Source of the DNA: Bacillota bacterium
GTDB taxonomy: Bacteria; Bacillota; Clostridia; Christensenellales; Aristaeellaceae
Direction: 5' to 3'
NCBI GenBank assembly: GCA_023411395.1
Contig: JAEYOV010000005.1
Coordinates: forward strand, 1-64,000
DNA length: 64,000 bases
Part shown: piece by piece, positions 23,650 through 33,266 of the stretch
Layout of the letters: the number at the start of each line of letters is the position of its first letter
Position numbering within the stretch: position 1 is the first letter of the stretch
The notes under the pieces: generated by a model
The model's database searches: none
What the model saw: the letters and a program-made list of their open reading frames with translations, nothing else
Told to the model about the DNA's origin: nothing
Made by a program: the position numbers and the translations under genes

Positions 23650-25899
23650 TCACAGCAGCGGGCTGATGTCTCCTGAATAAAAAAGAGTCAATCTGTGGAG
23701 CGCCCTTGTGCTTGCAATATACAAAAGCCTTTTATCGTCCTCCGTATGGTAATGATCGTAATCGGCGCCGCATACGATGACGGCGTCAAACTCCAGCCCC
23801 TTCGCCAGGTAAATGGGAATGACGAGCGCACCCCGCATTTCCGCCATGGTTCCGCTGGAAATCAGCCGCAGATCCAGCCGGCCCTTCAGCCGTTCATGCA
23901 GCAAGAGGGCGTCCCGCTCTGTTTTCACGATCAGCCCTATGGATTGATATCCCTTTTCTTTGCAGACCGCCGCTTCCTTTATGATCAGGCCGTCCATTTC
24001 GGTTTCACCGGCTGCCTGATGAATGGCCGGCTCGTCCCCGGACCGGCTGAAGCACTGGCCCAAATGGCCCGGCTTCAGAAACCTCGTGCTGAACCGCCAT
24101 ATTTCCATGGTGCAGCGGAAGCTTTTTTCCATGGTCACAAGCGAAGACTTTTCTTTTCCGAGCGTGCCGCTGATTTTTTGGTACAGCGATGCGTCTTCCT
24201 GTTTTCCCACCGTTTGATTCACATCGCCCAGGATTGTAAAGCGGGCATTTGCAAACAATTCGCGCAGGATGGCAAAATGCATGGGATACTCATCCTGCGC
24301 TTCATCCAGCACCACCTGCCGGATATGCGAAAATCTCCCGCAGCCATGGATGCGGATATGCAAGTAGAAAAGCGCCGCGGCATCGTCATGATATAGCCGG
24401 GCCTCCTTCAGCCGCTGTAATGTAAAACGGCGGATATCCTCTATATTTTCAGGCAGTTCGATACCCTCCGCCAGGCGGTAAAAATTGTGTTCCTCGCCAA
24501 ACAGACGCCGGAAGACCAACCCAATGTCGATTTCTGTAAATGCCTTGATTTCCCTGAGCAGCACGGCGCTTTCCCGGATGGATAGACACCTGGCGAATGC
24601 CTCCACCTCCATGGCATGCTCCGGATACCGCGTGGCAAACTGCGTAAGCTTGCGTATGCGCCGGCCGTGCAGCGCGTGCGCCTTTTCCAGAATCCCGCGT
24701 TCCAGCCATTTGAGCCTGACCCCCAGCGGCGCTATCTTTTTGGAATTACAGATGGCGGCCTTCAGCAGTTCCCGGTGGGCGATGCGCTGGCCGTTATAAT
24801 CAATATCCGCAAACGCGATCCAACGCTTGGGCAGGTCTTTCACCAACCGGTCCAGGATTTTCACAAATGCGGCGGACCCTTTGAAGGCCGCGCTGTCTTT
24901 TATAAGCGCCGCCTGTTTTTCATCCCGGCAGGCAAGCAAACGCTCCATGCAATGGCTTCTTGCGTGAATTTGAACCTTGGGCAGGATGCCGCGGAACAAG
25001 TCTTCAAACAGCATGGTTTTCACATTGTTCTCCCCAAGGTCGGGAAGCACATGCGATATGTATTCCTCAAATACCGTGTTGGGCGAAAGGATGAGGATGT
25101 CGTTCGCGTTCAGCCTGCCGCCAAGGCCCTGATACATCAAATAGGCGATCCTGTGCAGGGCGATGGAGGTTTTGCCGCTGCCCGCCGCGCCCTGCACCAT
25201 CAGCACATCGCTTTCCATATCCCGGATCACAATGTCCTGATCCTTTTGAATGGTCTCCACGATGGTCTTCATTTTGGGGGACGCATTCTTGGACAGTAAC
25301 TGCTTCAGAAATTCATCCAGAATTTGCACATCGGCGTCAAAGAAATACTGCAATAGGCCGCGGCGTATTTCATATTGCCTCTTCAAAAGGACTTCGCCGT
25401 CTACTGTGCCGCCGGGAGCCTTAAAAGACGCCCGGCCCAACCCGAAGCGGTAATATACACTGGAGATGGGCGCACGCCAGTCATAAACATAGATGGCTTG
25501 TGTATCCTGATCCATCAGCGTGGCGTGGCCGATATAGATTTTTTCGGCATCGTTTTCTCCGTCGAATCGGAAATCGATCCTGGCGAAGTAGGGCGAATCC
25601 ATCATATTCTCCAGAGCCCGGAGGGTTTGGGCCCCGGCTTCGCGGGCGGACATTTCACCCAGCACAGGCAGCGTATACTGGCTCAATTCCGCCAGGTCGT
25701 AAAAGCCCTGCGGGGAATAGAGGCTGCTCAGATCATCCGGCGCGTTCTCCTGCATTTCTTGAAGCGCCGCGGAAATAACTTCTTCCCGGCCTTGCATTTT
25801 CTGCTTGGCCAGCATCCATTGCTTGCGTGCGATGGCTATCGTCTGCTCCAGGTACAGGTTTTCGGCATGCATTTCTTTTGGCTCTTGCGCTTGGCCCAT
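23650..25899 (-). CDS. helD: HelD-like RNA polymerase-recycling helicase
   Basis: A 749-residue superfamily 1 (UvrD/Rep-like) ATPase of the HelD type, which removes stalled RNA polymerase from DNA. The N-terminal 200 residues include a long helical arm (LYLEQTIAIARKQWMLAKQKM), then YVYDWRAPISSVYYR, a hallmark of the family. Walker A is QGAAGSGKTSIALHR near 245, the DExx-type segment is VVLDEAQDEYP, and motif VI-like IASTRALHRL lies near the end. AAGGAGAT precedes ATG 25899. The downstream carrier-like gene shares its transcript. Confidence 0.9.
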   Translation of the reverse strand: MGQAQEPKEMHAENLYLEQTIAIARKQWMLAKQKMQGREEVISAALQEMQENAPDDLSSLYSPQGFYDLAELSQYTLPVLGEMSAREAGAQTLRALENMMDSPYFARIDFRFDGENDAEKIYIGHATLMDQDTQAIYVYDWRAPISSVYYRFGLGRASFKAPGGTVDGEVLLKRQYEIRRGLLQYFFDADVQILDEFLKQLLSKNASPKMKTIVETIQKDQDIVIRDMESDVLMVQGAAGSGKTSIALHRIAYLMYQGLGGRLNANDILILSPNTVFEEYISHVLPDLGENNVKTMLFEDLFRGILPKVQIHARSHCMERLLACRDEKQAALIKDSAAFKGSAAFVKILDRLVKDLPKRWIAFADIDYNGQRIAHRELLKAAICNSKKIAPLGVRLKWLERGILEKAHALHGRRIRKLTQFATRYPEHAMEVEAFARCLSIRESAVLLREIKAFTEIDIGLVFRRLFGEEHNFYRLAEGIELPENIEDIRRFTLQRLKEARLYHDDAAALFYLHIRIHGCGRFSHIRQVVLDEAQDEYPMHFAILRELFANARFTILGDVNQTVGKQEDASLYQKISGTLGKEKSSLVTMEKSFRCTMEIWRFSTRFLKPGHLGQCFSRSGDEPAIHQAAGETEMDGLIIKEAAVCKEKGYQSIGLIVKTERDALLLHERLKGRLDLRLISSGTMAEMRGALVIPIYLAKGLEFDAVIVCGADYDHYHTEDDKRLLYIASTRALHRLTLFYSGDISPLL

Positions 25900-26048
25900 T
25901 GCCTTAAATCTCCTTGCGTTTGATACCAAACGGTATGGTTCGGCATGTACCGCTGTGCCTGTAGTCTAGCATATTCCCGCCGGAATATACAGTCTGGTCA
26001 TTATGGCGGAAGTATGCTATAATAAAGGCGGAAGAAAAGATGACAAGA

Positions 26049-26072
26049 ACGCCCGGCAAAATGCCGGGCGTT
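26049..26072 (-). terminator. potD operon terminator
   Basis: AACGCCCGGCA and TGCCGGGCGTT form an 11-bp stem with a 2-nt loop core, 19 nt after the potD stop; TTCTTGTC and CTTTTC follow on the minus strand. Confidence 0.7.
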
Positions 26073-26090
26073 ACGCTTAATTCGGGCACG

Positions 26091-27131
26091 TTATTTGGCG
26101 CTCTTGATATCCAGCCAAAGCGCGTTGTAGATTTCAATGAAATCCTGGATATCGTTGAAGTACTCGCAGCGCTCCACCACTTCCGGCGCGGGGTTCATGA
26201 CCGGGTTGCTTACGTAGTCTTCGCCCATCAGATCAATGGCGCCGGCGTTGGGTGAGGAATACCAGATGGCCTCGCAGTTGAGCTGGGCGATATCGGGCCT
26301 GGACATGAAATTGATAAAGGCTTCCGCGTTTAGCTTGTTCTTCGCGCCCTTGGGGATGACCATGGCATCCACCCACACGTTGGAGCCTTCCTTGGGCACC
26401 ACATAGGCGAGATCGGGATTCAGGTCGATGGCATACTGTGCGTCGCCGCTCCACATCAGCGCCAGGGCTGCCTCGCCGGCCACCATCTTGTCCTTTGTTT
26501 CATCCACCTGATAGGCTTTCACAATACCCGACTGCTTTTGCTGTATGAGCAGGTCCTTTGCCTTTTCCAGCGCGATGGGGTCGCGGGTGTTCATGGATTC
26601 GCCAAGGTACTTTAAAGCGATACCCATGGTATCCCGGATACTGTCCATCATGAACACGCTGTTCTCATACCTGGCATCCCACAGGATGGCCCAGCTGTCC
26701 ACCGGTTCCGTCACCATGGCCGTGTTGTACAATATGCCCACGGTGCCCCACATGTAAGGCACGCTGTATTCGCCCGTGGGATCATAGGAGGCGTTGCGTA
26801 ATTCGGGTAGGATCTGACCGGCGTTGGGCACATTGGCAAAATCGATCTTTTCCAGCAGGCCGCTGCGCATCATCCGTTCCACGGCGTAGTCCGACGGGAA
26901 CACCACGTCAAAAGCGGAAGGGGTAGCCTCCACCTGCACAAGCATGTCCTCATTGGTGGTGAAATTCATGTAATTGACCTTGATGCCGGTCTCCGCCGTA
27001 AACATTTCCAGCGTCGCTTCATCGATATAATCTTCCCAGTTGAAAATGTTCACCACGCCAGCGTCTTGCGCAAATGCCGCGGCTGGGACCAACATGCACG
27101 CGATAAGAAGCAGAGCAAGCCATTTTTTCAT
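26091..27131 (-). CDS. potD: Spermidine/putrescine ABC transporter substrate-binding protein
   Basis: A 346-residue exported binding protein. After a signal peptide (LALLLIACMLVPAAAFA) the mature part opens with VVNIFNWEDYIDEATLEMF, typical of PotD/PotF. Conserved segments include DVVFPSDYAVERMMRSGLLEKID, YSVPYMWGTVGILYN and VDAMVIPKGAKN. LIAC could serve as a lipobox, but AFA-QD is an equally good type I site, so anchoring is uncertain. It is the last gene of the operon and has AAGGAGG before ATG 27131. Confidence 0.92.
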   Translation of the reverse strand: MKKWLALLLIACMLVPAAAFAQDAGVVNIFNWEDYIDEATLEMFTAETGIKVNYMNFTTNEDMLVQVEATPSAFDVVFPSDYAVERMMRSGLLEKIDFANVPNAGQILPELRNASYDPTGEYSVPYMWGTVGILYNTAMVTEPVDSWAILWDARYENSVFMMDSIRDTMGIALKYLGESMNTRDPIALEKAKDLLIQQKQSGIVKAYQVDETKDKMVAGEAALALMWSGDAQYAIDLNPDLAYVVPKEGSNVWVDAMVIPKGAKNKLNAEAFINFMSRPDIAQLNCEAIWYSSPNAGAIDLMGEDYVSNPVMNPAPEVVERCEYFNDIQDFIEIYNALWLDIKSAK

Positions 27132-27194
27132 GGGGCAAACCTCCTTGATCCATTTCTACATTCTATATGTCATGCGCAAAAGCGCAAAACATCA

Positions 27195-27971
27195 TCAGGA
27201 TTCCTTTTCCGTCCTGGCCGTGCGGCGGTTGACGGCCAGCAATAAAAGAAGCAGCGCCACAAACATCAATGCGCTTAAGGCGTTGAGCGTGGGCTCGATG
27301 CCGATGCGGGCCTTGGAGTATATCAAAGTCGACAGATTCTGTACCAAAGGACTCGTGGTGAAATAGCTGATAACAAAGTCATCCAGCGACAAGGTGAAGG
27401 CAAGCAGTGCGCCGGTGACAACGCCGGGGCTGATCTCCGGCAGGATGACGTGCAAAAGCGCATACCCCGGCGTGGCGCCCAGGTCCAGCGCCGCCTCATA
27501 GCTGTGCTTGTTCATTTGCTTGAGCTTTGGCAGCACCGAGAGGATCACGTAGGGCGTGTTGAAGGTGATATGGGCCAGCAGCATGGTCACATAGCCGCGC
27601 TCCACCTTGGCGAACAGGAACAAAAGCATGAGGGATATACCCGTCACGATGTCCGGCATGGTCATGGGCAGGTTGGTCATGGTCATCATGAAGCTTTGCG
27701 GCCGCTTGCGCATTGCGTGTATGCCGATGGCCGCCAGCGTGCCCAGGATGGTGGCGGCAATGGCCGCCAGTATGGCCACGGTAAGGGTCACATAAAGCGC
27801 ATTCATAATGGACCTGTCGGCAAACAGCGCGCCGTACCAGCGGAAGGAAAAGCCCTCCCACTTGGCACGGCTCTTTCCGCTGTTGAAGGACTGGAAAATC
27901 AAAACGATGATGGGGATATACAAAAACAGCAGGATGAGGGAGAGGTAAGCGCGCTTTATAAACCGCTTCAT
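27195..27971 (-). CDS. potC: Polyamine ABC transporter permease PotC
   Basis: A 258-residue permease with six helices. The EAA loop that contacts the ATPase is visible as SYEAALDLGATPGYALLHVILPEI. It pairs with PotB and overlaps its gene by 4 nt. The C-terminus is rich in basic residues (NRRTARTEKES). Confidence 0.92.
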   Translation of the reverse strand: MKRFIKRAYLSLILLFLYIPIIVLIFQSFNSGKSRAKWEGFSFRWYGALFADRSIMNALYVTLTVAILAAIAATILGTLAAIGIHAMRKRPQSFMMTMTNLPMTMPDIVTGISLMLLFLFAKVERGYVTMLLAHITFNTPYVILSVLPKLKQMNKHSYEAALDLGATPGYALLHVILPEISPGVVTGALLAFTLSLDDFVISYFTTSPLVQNLSTLIYSKARIGIEPTLNALSALMFVALLLLLLAVNRRTARTEKES

Positions 27972-28957
27972 ATCATGCTCCCCCCTTCGCCTTCCGGGTC
28001 GGCCTTGCGCAGGATGCCAAGGCTTACCAAGATCAGCGCCATCATGATCAGGCTGAGAGCGCTGCCCACGTTCCAGTTGCCTTCGGTCAAAAACTTGTTC
28101 TCAATGAGGTCGCCGAACATCATGGTGTTGCCGCCGCCCAGGATTCGGGGGATGAAGAATGTGGTGACGGAAGGCATGAATACCATGGTGATGCCGGAAA
28201 TGATGCCGGGGATACTGAGCGGCAGCGTCACCCGCAAAAAGGTTTTTGCGTGGTTGGCCCCCAGGTCCTGGGCGGCTTCCAGAAGGCGCACGTCCATCTT
28301 GGTCAGCGACGTATAGATGGGGAACACCATAAAAGGCAGGAAGTTGTAGACCATGCCCAGCAGCACCGCGCCGTTGTTGTACATCAGCTGCACGCCGGGA
28401 AAGCCCAGCGATCTCAAAACGCCGTTGATCAGCCCCTGATCCTCCAGCAGCGACATCCAGGCCACTGTGCGCAAAAGGAAATTCATCCACATGGGGATGA
28501 TGAACAGCACCACGATGGTGGCGCCGATTTTTATTTCCCTGTCCGCCATGAACAGCGCGGCGGGATAGCCCATGAAAAGGCAGATCACGGTGCACAAAAA
28601 CGCCATCCACAGGGAATAGACAAGCGTATCCACATTCACCGTGCCCTGGCGGATGTAGGAAGCGTACTGCTCGCCCATGGAGGCATAGATCTGGTTCTTG
28701 GAATGATTGCTGTCAAAAAAATGGCTGAAATTGTCCAAGGTAAAGGCACCCGTCTTGTCGGTAAAGGCGTAATAACCGATGAGGATCACCGGCAGCACCG
28801 TGAACAGAATCATCCACAGCGTATAGGGGGAGGCGAACAGGGAGCGCTTCACGCCGCCGCTTTTGCGGATGGACAGATACACAAGCCCCGCAAAGCCTAA
28901 AAAGCCCAGCACCATCAGCCCATATGCCCAGGGCGGAAGCTGCATGCCGTATCTCAT
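27968..28957 (-). CDS. potB: Polyamine ABC transporter permease PotB
   Basis: A 329-residue permease. The core (from about residue 45) has six helices and the EAA loop LLEAAQDLGANHAKTFLRVTLPLSIPG. It carries an extra N-terminal helix (AYGLMVLGFLGFAGLVYLSI) not present in typical 280-residue PotB. The start overlaps the potA stop as ATGA and the stop overlaps potC. Confidence 0.9.
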   Translation of the reverse strand: MRYGMQLPPWAYGLMVLGFLGFAGLVYLSIRKSGGVKRSLFASPYTLWMILFTVLPVILIGYYAFTDKTGAFTLDNFSHFFDSNHSKNQIYASMGEQYASYIRQGTVNVDTLVYSLWMAFLCTVICLFMGYPAALFMADREIKIGATIVVLFIIPMWMNFLLRTVAWMSLLEDQGLINGVLRSLGFPGVQLMYNNGAVLLGMVYNFLPFMVFPIYTSLTKMDVRLLEAAQDLGANHAKTFLRVTLPLSIPGIISGITMVFMPSVTTFFIPRILGGGNTMMFGDLIENKFLTEGNWNVGSALSLIMMALILVSLGILRKADPEGEGGSMI

Positions 28958-30024
28958 GGCACAGCATCCTCCTTCGCCTCAGCCGTGGGCTTCATGATAT
29001 GGATGTTGAAGGGGACGATGGCGATGCCCACCCTGGCGTTTTGCGGCTGCATGGTGGTGGAATGCACCTTGAAGGTGGTGTGCCCGGCATCGATCATCAT
29101 TTCATAATGGACGCCCTTGAAGAGCACGCTCCTGACCGTGCCGGTCAGCCTGCCCACATCCTCGCCTACCAGCATGACGTCCTCGGGCCGCACCACCACG
29201 TCCACCGGCGCGTTATCGCCAAAGCCGGCATCCACGCAGGGAAAGTCCACCCCGGCGAAGGACACCAGCTCATCGTGGACCATGGTGCCGCGAAGGATAT
29301 TGCTCTCGCCGATGAAGTCCGCCACGAAAGCGTTCACCGGCTCATCGTAGATTCGTTTGGGGTCGCCGATTTGCAGGATCTTGCCGTCCCGCATCACAAC
29401 GACGGTGTCGCTCATGGTGAGGGCTTCCTCCTGATCGTGGGTCACGTACAGGAAGGTGATGCCCAGACGCTGCTGCATGTTTTTCAGCTCCAATTGCATT
29501 TCCTTGCGCAGCTTCAGATCCAGCGCACCCAGCGGCTCGTCCAGGAGCAGCACTTCCGGTTCATTCACCAAGGCCCGTGCGATGGCCACACGCTGCTGCT
29601 GGCCGCCGGAAAGGGACTCCACGCTGCGCTTGCCGTATCCCTTCAGGTTCGTAAGGTCCAGCATGGCGTCCACCCGGCGGCGGATGTCATTGCGATCCAC
29701 CTTGGCGATCTTCAGGCCAAAGGCGATATTGTCCTGCACATTCAGGTGGGGGAACAGCGCGTACTTTTGAAAAATGGTATTTACCTTGCGCTTGTAGGGC
29801 GGCAAATGGGTGATGTCCCTGCCCTCAAAAAGCACCCTGCCGCTGGTGGGGTATTCAAACCCGCCGATAATGCGCAGCGTGGTGGTTTTGCCGCACCCGC
29901 TGGGCCCCAGCAGTGTCACAAATTCTTTTTTGCGGATATATAAGTTGATATTGTCAAGCACTGTGGTGCCGTCAAAATCCTTTGACAAGGACTCCAAGTC
30001 GATCAGGTGTGTTTTCTCAACCAT
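28954..30024 (-). CDS. potA: Polyamine ABC transporter ATPase PotA
   Basis: A 356-residue ATPase. Walker A GPSGCGKTT near residue 40, Q-loop IFQKYALFPHL, signature LSGGQQQRVAIARAL, Walker B VLLLDEPLGALD, switch HDQEEAL. The C-terminal 110 residues are a TOBE-type regulatory domain (VVVRPEDVMLVGED). It lies 31 nt after the XRE-cupin regulator gene and overlaps potB. Confidence 0.94.
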   Translation of the reverse strand: MVEKTHLIDLESLSKDFDGTTVLDNINLYIRKKEFVTLLGPSGCGKTTTLRIIGGFEYPTSGRVLFEGRDITHLPPYKRKVNTIFQKYALFPHLNVQDNIAFGLKIAKVDRNDIRRRVDAMLDLTNLKGYGKRSVESLSGGQQQRVAIARALVNEPEVLLLDEPLGALDLKLRKEMQLELKNMQQRLGITFLYVTHDQEEALTMSDTVVVMRDGKILQIGDPKRIYDEPVNAFVADFIGESNILRGTMVHDELVSFAGVDFPCVDAGFGDNAPVDVVVRPEDVMLVGEDVGRLTGTVRSVLFKGVHYEMMIDAGHTTFKVHSTTMQPQNARVGIAIVPFNIHIMKPTAEAKEDAVP

Positions 30025-30055
30025 GGGGAGCGGTCTCCTTCATGCATTAGTATCC

Positions 30056-30598
30056 TTAAAACATGGGGGGCGTGGATATCCACAAAACCTTGGCCTTGGA
30101 TCTGCCCGCGTTTTTCAGTTGATGGGGTGCGTGGGGATGGATGCAGAAGCTATCACCCGCCTTTAACCTGTGCCTTTTATCCCCAACGAGGATGTGGATG
30201 CTGCCGGACAGGACATACCCGAATTCCTCACCGTCATGGGGCGGCAGCATTTGCGTTTTCCCGCCTTCCGCCATCTCCACAAGAATAGGCTCCATGCTGT
30301 TTTTCTGGGCATCGGCCACCAGCCAGGTGATGCTGCCACGCAGTGTTTCTTCCTCCTCCTTGACAAACATGTCCTGGGAGGTGTAAACGATTTTTTCGGC
30401 TTCCTTGTCGCCAAAAAAGCCGTTCAGGCTGCTGCCAAGGCACTCCAGCATATCGGTGAGGGTGGCGATGGAGGGGGAAGCCAGGTCCCTTTCCACCTGG
30501 GAAATGAACCCCTTGCTCAGTTCGCACCGGTCGGCAAGCTCCTCCTGGGTAAGGCCTCTTAACATGCGCAGGCGGCGCAGCTTTTCGCCGATCTTCAT
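30056..30598 (-). CDS. XRE-cupin regulator of the polyamine transport operon
   Basis: A 180-residue PuuR-like regulator. HTH at about residues 5-60 (LRMLRGLTQEELADRCELSK, then QVERDLASPSIATLTDML); cupin at about 110-178 (PPHDGEEFGYVLSGSIHILV, then GDSFCIHPHAPHQLKN). As first gene of the potABCD operon it likely senses polyamine and autoregulates through the two operator-like sites upstream. GAAGGAGATG precedes ATG 30598. Confidence 0.9.
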   Translation of the reverse strand: MKIGEKLRRLRMLRGLTQEELADRCELSKGFISQVERDLASPSIATLTDMLECLGSSLNGFFGDKEAEKIVYTSQDMFVKEEEETLRGSITWLVADAQKNSMEPILVEMAEGGKTQMLPPHDGEEFGYVLSGSIHILVGDKRHRLKAGDSFCIHPHAPHQLKNAGRSKAKVLWISTPPMF

Positions 30599-30650
30599 AG
30601 GTTCATCTCCTTCGGGATGGGATGATGTTTTATATGGAATACGTATCTCT

Positions 30651-30702
30651 GTTTAATTCTGCTAAACGCGGAAGCAATATGGCGTGTTTAGCAGAAGTAA
30701 AC
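30651..30702 (-). promoter_or_regulatory. Pair of inverted 17-bp operator sites upstream of the pot operon
   Basis: GTTTAATTCTGCTAAAC (30651-30667) and, inverted, GTTTACTTCTGCTAAAC (complement of 30686-30702) differ at one base. Each is itself a near palindrome GTTTA-N7-TAAAC, and their centres are 35 bp apart. They overlap the likely promoter (minus-strand TTTACT, 16 nt, TATTGC). Confidence 0.65.
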
Positions 30703-30904
30703 CAAAAGGCTCGGCTTATTAAACCACAAACAGGCTCGGGTGTCAACATGACGCCGACAGATTTCCCGAAATTTTTCCGCCATAGGAACCTTGTTTCCAG
30801 GGGTTCATGCGCTCCCAGGCATCTTTCATGGCCTTTGGTGTATGATTGGGGAGGCCAAACTATACAAAACCGCCTGTTTATGGTATGCTGGACGCATTAA
30901 GAGC

Positions 30905-30918
30905 GGGCGCATGCGCCC
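30905..30918. promoter_or_regulatory. 14-bp palindrome in the hflK leader
   Basis: GGGCGCATGCGCCC is perfectly self-complementary and lies 26 nt before the hflK start. It could be a protein site or a small hairpin. Confidence 0.35.
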
Positions 30919-30943
30919 CTTTGAAAAGGGAAGGAGATTTGCC

Positions 30944-31912
30944 ATGCGATCCAAGTTGTCCGGCAAGATGCTGGCGTTCCTTGTGATACTTGTGCTGGCG
31001 GGGATCATCCTGTTCAGCGGCTTTTACCGCGTAGGGCAGGGCGAGGAGGCCCTGGTCATCACCTTTGGCCGCGTTACCGCCACCCACGGGCCGGGGCTAT
31101 ACTTCCGGATTCCTTTTGTGCAAAGCGTCATCAGTGAAAGCGTCACCACCATCCATACCAAGGAGTACGGCTTCCGTACCACGGCGCAGGGCTCCGCCGG
31201 CCGGGCTTCCAGATATGTGGACAATGCCAGCGAGGGCGTGATGCTCACCAACGACAACAGCATCGTATCGCTGGAGGCCATCTACCAGTACACCATAAGG
31301 GATGTAAAGCAGTACCACTTTGACGTGGACGACCCGGAGGGCACGCTGCAATTGGCTTTTGAGGCGGTCATCCGCCGGAACATACAAAACCTTACGCTGG
31401 ATAACGCGCTGCTGAATAAAGAAGACATTGAGCGGGCGGTGCTGCCGGAGTTTCAGCGTATCGTGGACAGTTATGAGATGGGCTTGAAAATCAACAGCGT
31501 CCGCATCCAGAACATTACCGTGCCGGCGGCTGTTACCGCGGCGTATGAGGACGTGAACAACGCCAAGAATGAAATGACCAAGCGGCTGGACGAGGCGGAA
31601 AAGTACAAGAACGAAGTGCTGCCCGCCGCCCGCTCCAAGGCGTACCAATTACTGCAGGAAGCGGAAGCGTACAAGGCGGAAACGGTTGCTGCCGCCCAGG
31701 CGGAGGTGGCCGTGTTTGACGCCGTGTATGAAAAGTACAAAGCCGCGCCGGAGATTACCCGCAAAAGGCTGCTGATAGAAACCATGGAGCATATTCTGAA
31801 CAACAGCGGCAAGCTCATCGTGGCAGACAACAACAGCGATGTATTGAAAGTGCTGGAGCTGAACGGCGGCGAAAGCCCCTCCGCTGCGGTCGTTTCCACG
31901 GGAAGGGAGTGA
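30944..31912 (+). CDS. SPFH-domain membrane protease modulator, HflK-like
   Basis: A 322-residue protein with one N-terminal membrane helix (MLAFLVILVLAGIILFSGFY), the SPFH/band 7 start VGQGEEALVITFGRV, and a coiled-coil stretch near 190-270 rich in Ala/Glu/Lys. HflK and HflC form a cage around FtsH protease in proteobacteria. Here the adjacent gene encodes a second SPFH protein, so the pair probably acts together. GGAAGGAGATT precedes ATG 30944; the longer frame is rejected. Confidence 0.82.
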   Translation: MRSKLSGKMLAFLVILVLAGIILFSGFYRVGQGEEALVITFGRVTATHGPGLYFRIPFVQSVISESVTTIHTKEYGFRTTAQGSAGRASRYVDNASEGVMLTNDNSIVSLEAIYQYTIRDVKQYHFDVDDPEGTLQLAFEAVIRRNIQNLTLDNALLNKEDIERAVLPEFQRIVDSYEMGLKINSVRIQNITVPAAVTAAYEDVNNAKNEMTKRLDEAEKYKNEVLPAARSKAYQLLQEAEAYKAETVAAAQAEVAVFDAVYEKYKAAPEITRKRLLIETMEHILNNSGKLIVADNNSDVLKVLELNGGESPSAAVVSTGRE

Positions 31913-31917
31913 TTTGA

Positions 31918-32949
31918 ATGCAAAACGGTCAGATGAATTATCAGCGGCCTATCAATTATCAAAGCGAACAGATGAAAACCTTTGCCCGCAAAAACGGAAA
32001 GCGCCTCTTTTTCTACGGCCTGCTGTTCATACTGCTTCTGATTCTGCTCAATGAATGCTTCTACATTGTGGGTGAGGCGGAGCAGGCCGTGGTGAGCCGC
32101 TTTGGTGTCATCAAGCGCATTGTATTGAACAGCGAAAACAGCTTCCATGTGCGGTTCGAAAACCAATTGAAGGATGAGATCACGCTTTCCGGAGATATAC
32201 AGATTGTTGTGGGCAGCGGGCTGCAGTGGAAGGTGCCCTTCGTGGATAAGGTGGAGCGGTACTCCTCCCGGCTGTACACCTACATCTCCGACAGCGAAGT
32301 GGTGAACACGCAGGAAAAGAAGCAGTATTACATCACCACCTTTGCCCAATGGTATATCGCCGATCCCGCGCTGTTCAGCCTGAAACTTGGCAACATGGTA
32401 AGTGCTGAAAACCAACTCGACAACCTGATCCATCCCGTGATCGTTCAGGCCATCAACCGCATGCTGGCGGAAGACTTTGTCAGCAATAAGGATGCGCTGA
32501 ACGCCACATTGGCTGTTGGGCTGAAAACCATCAATGCGGACATGTGCTTGCGCGGCATTGAGGTGAAGGACATACAGGTCCACCGCACAACGCTGCCCCC
32601 CGCAAACATTGAAAGCACCTACGCCCGCATGCAGGCGGACCGTGCCAAGGTGGCCCAGCAGCTTCGAAGCGAGGGCCAGGAGGAGTATTTGAAGGCTGTG
32701 GCCAGTGCCGACCTTCAAGCCCGCAGACTGGAAGCGGATGCTTTGAGCGAAGCCGGCCGCATCCGCGGCGAAGGCGACGCTGCATCCCTGGAGATCTATG
32801 CCGCGTCCTACGGCAAGGATGAGGAATTCTTCAGCTATTGGCGGTCCCTGCAGGCGCTGGAAACCGCCATTGATCAAAACAGCACCCTGGTTCTGGATAA
32901 AGAGCATCCCCTGTTGAGCGATCTTTTGAAGTGGGCGACGCAAAAGTAG
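31918..32949 (+). CDS. SPFH-domain membrane protease modulator, HflC-like
   Basis: A 343-residue protein: about 28 polar residues, a membrane helix (LFFYGLLFILLLILLNECF), then the SPFH domain (VGEAEQAVVSRFGVIKRI, later WYIADPALF). The C-terminal helical part contains the EGxxEA-type repeats DALSEAGRIRGEGDAASLEIYA known from HflC. It begins 5 nt after hflK with GGGAGTGA. The pair differs from E. coli HflKC in the longer polar start of this subunit. Confidence 0.82.
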   Translation: MQNGQMNYQRPINYQSEQMKTFARKNGKRLFFYGLLFILLLILLNECFYIVGEAEQAVVSRFGVIKRIVLNSENSFHVRFENQLKDEITLSGDIQIVVGSGLQWKVPFVDKVERYSSRLYTYISDSEVVNTQEKKQYYITTFAQWYIADPALFSLKLGNMVSAENQLDNLIHPVIVQAINRMLAEDFVSNKDALNATLAVGLKTINADMCLRGIEVKDIQVHRTTLPPANIESTYARMQADRAKVAQQLRSEGQEEYLKAVASADLQARRLEADALSEAGRIRGEGDAASLEIYAASYGKDEEFFSYWRSLQALETAIDQNSTLVLDKEHPLLSDLLKWATQK

Positions 32950-33110
32950 CTTCGCTTCGGTCAAATGGCGCAATTGTGCCATCTGATAGGGTCTGCACGG
33001 GTTCCTTGTGAGCCATATGCCCTCCTTGCTGCGCTAGGCCGGCATATGGCTCACGTCAGGAACCCGCGCAAGGAATCAAGCGAAACGGGCGATGCGGGCG
33101 GAAGCGAAGC
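32949..33110. repeat. Nested-palindrome element between hflC-like and flotillin genes
   Basis: Outer arms GCTTCGCTTC (32949-32958) and GAAGCGAAGC (33101-33110) are exact complements. Inside are the palindrome ATGGCGCAATTGTGCCAT (32965-32982) and a long imperfect stem (GGGTTCCTTGTGAGCCATAT with ATATGGCTCACGTCAGGAAC). The 317-nt gap has no gene. It looks like a mobile MITE/REP-type element or a structured RNA. Confidence 0.6.
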
Positions 33111-33266
33111 CTTTCGGCGATTGAGCTTGCGGAACATTGGCCCCGTTGCTGCTCCCATTAAAGATGTACCTCATTTTCTTTTACACTTCTTGGCAGTTAT
33201 AGTGTTTAATGTGGAAGGATTTCCATAAGTCATAGCATCTTTGAGAAAGGATAGGGGTGGTTCATC

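Noticed and set aside
26010..26036. Plus-strand TATAAT box before potD terminator
   Set aside because: No plus-strand gene follows and no -35 box is in place; only the terminator of the minus-strand operon lies downstream.
31471..32982. Minus-strand frame of 503 codons
   Set aside because: It is antisense to both hflK- and hflC-like genes, which show clear SPFH domains and ribosome sites; the frame is a by-product of codon bias.
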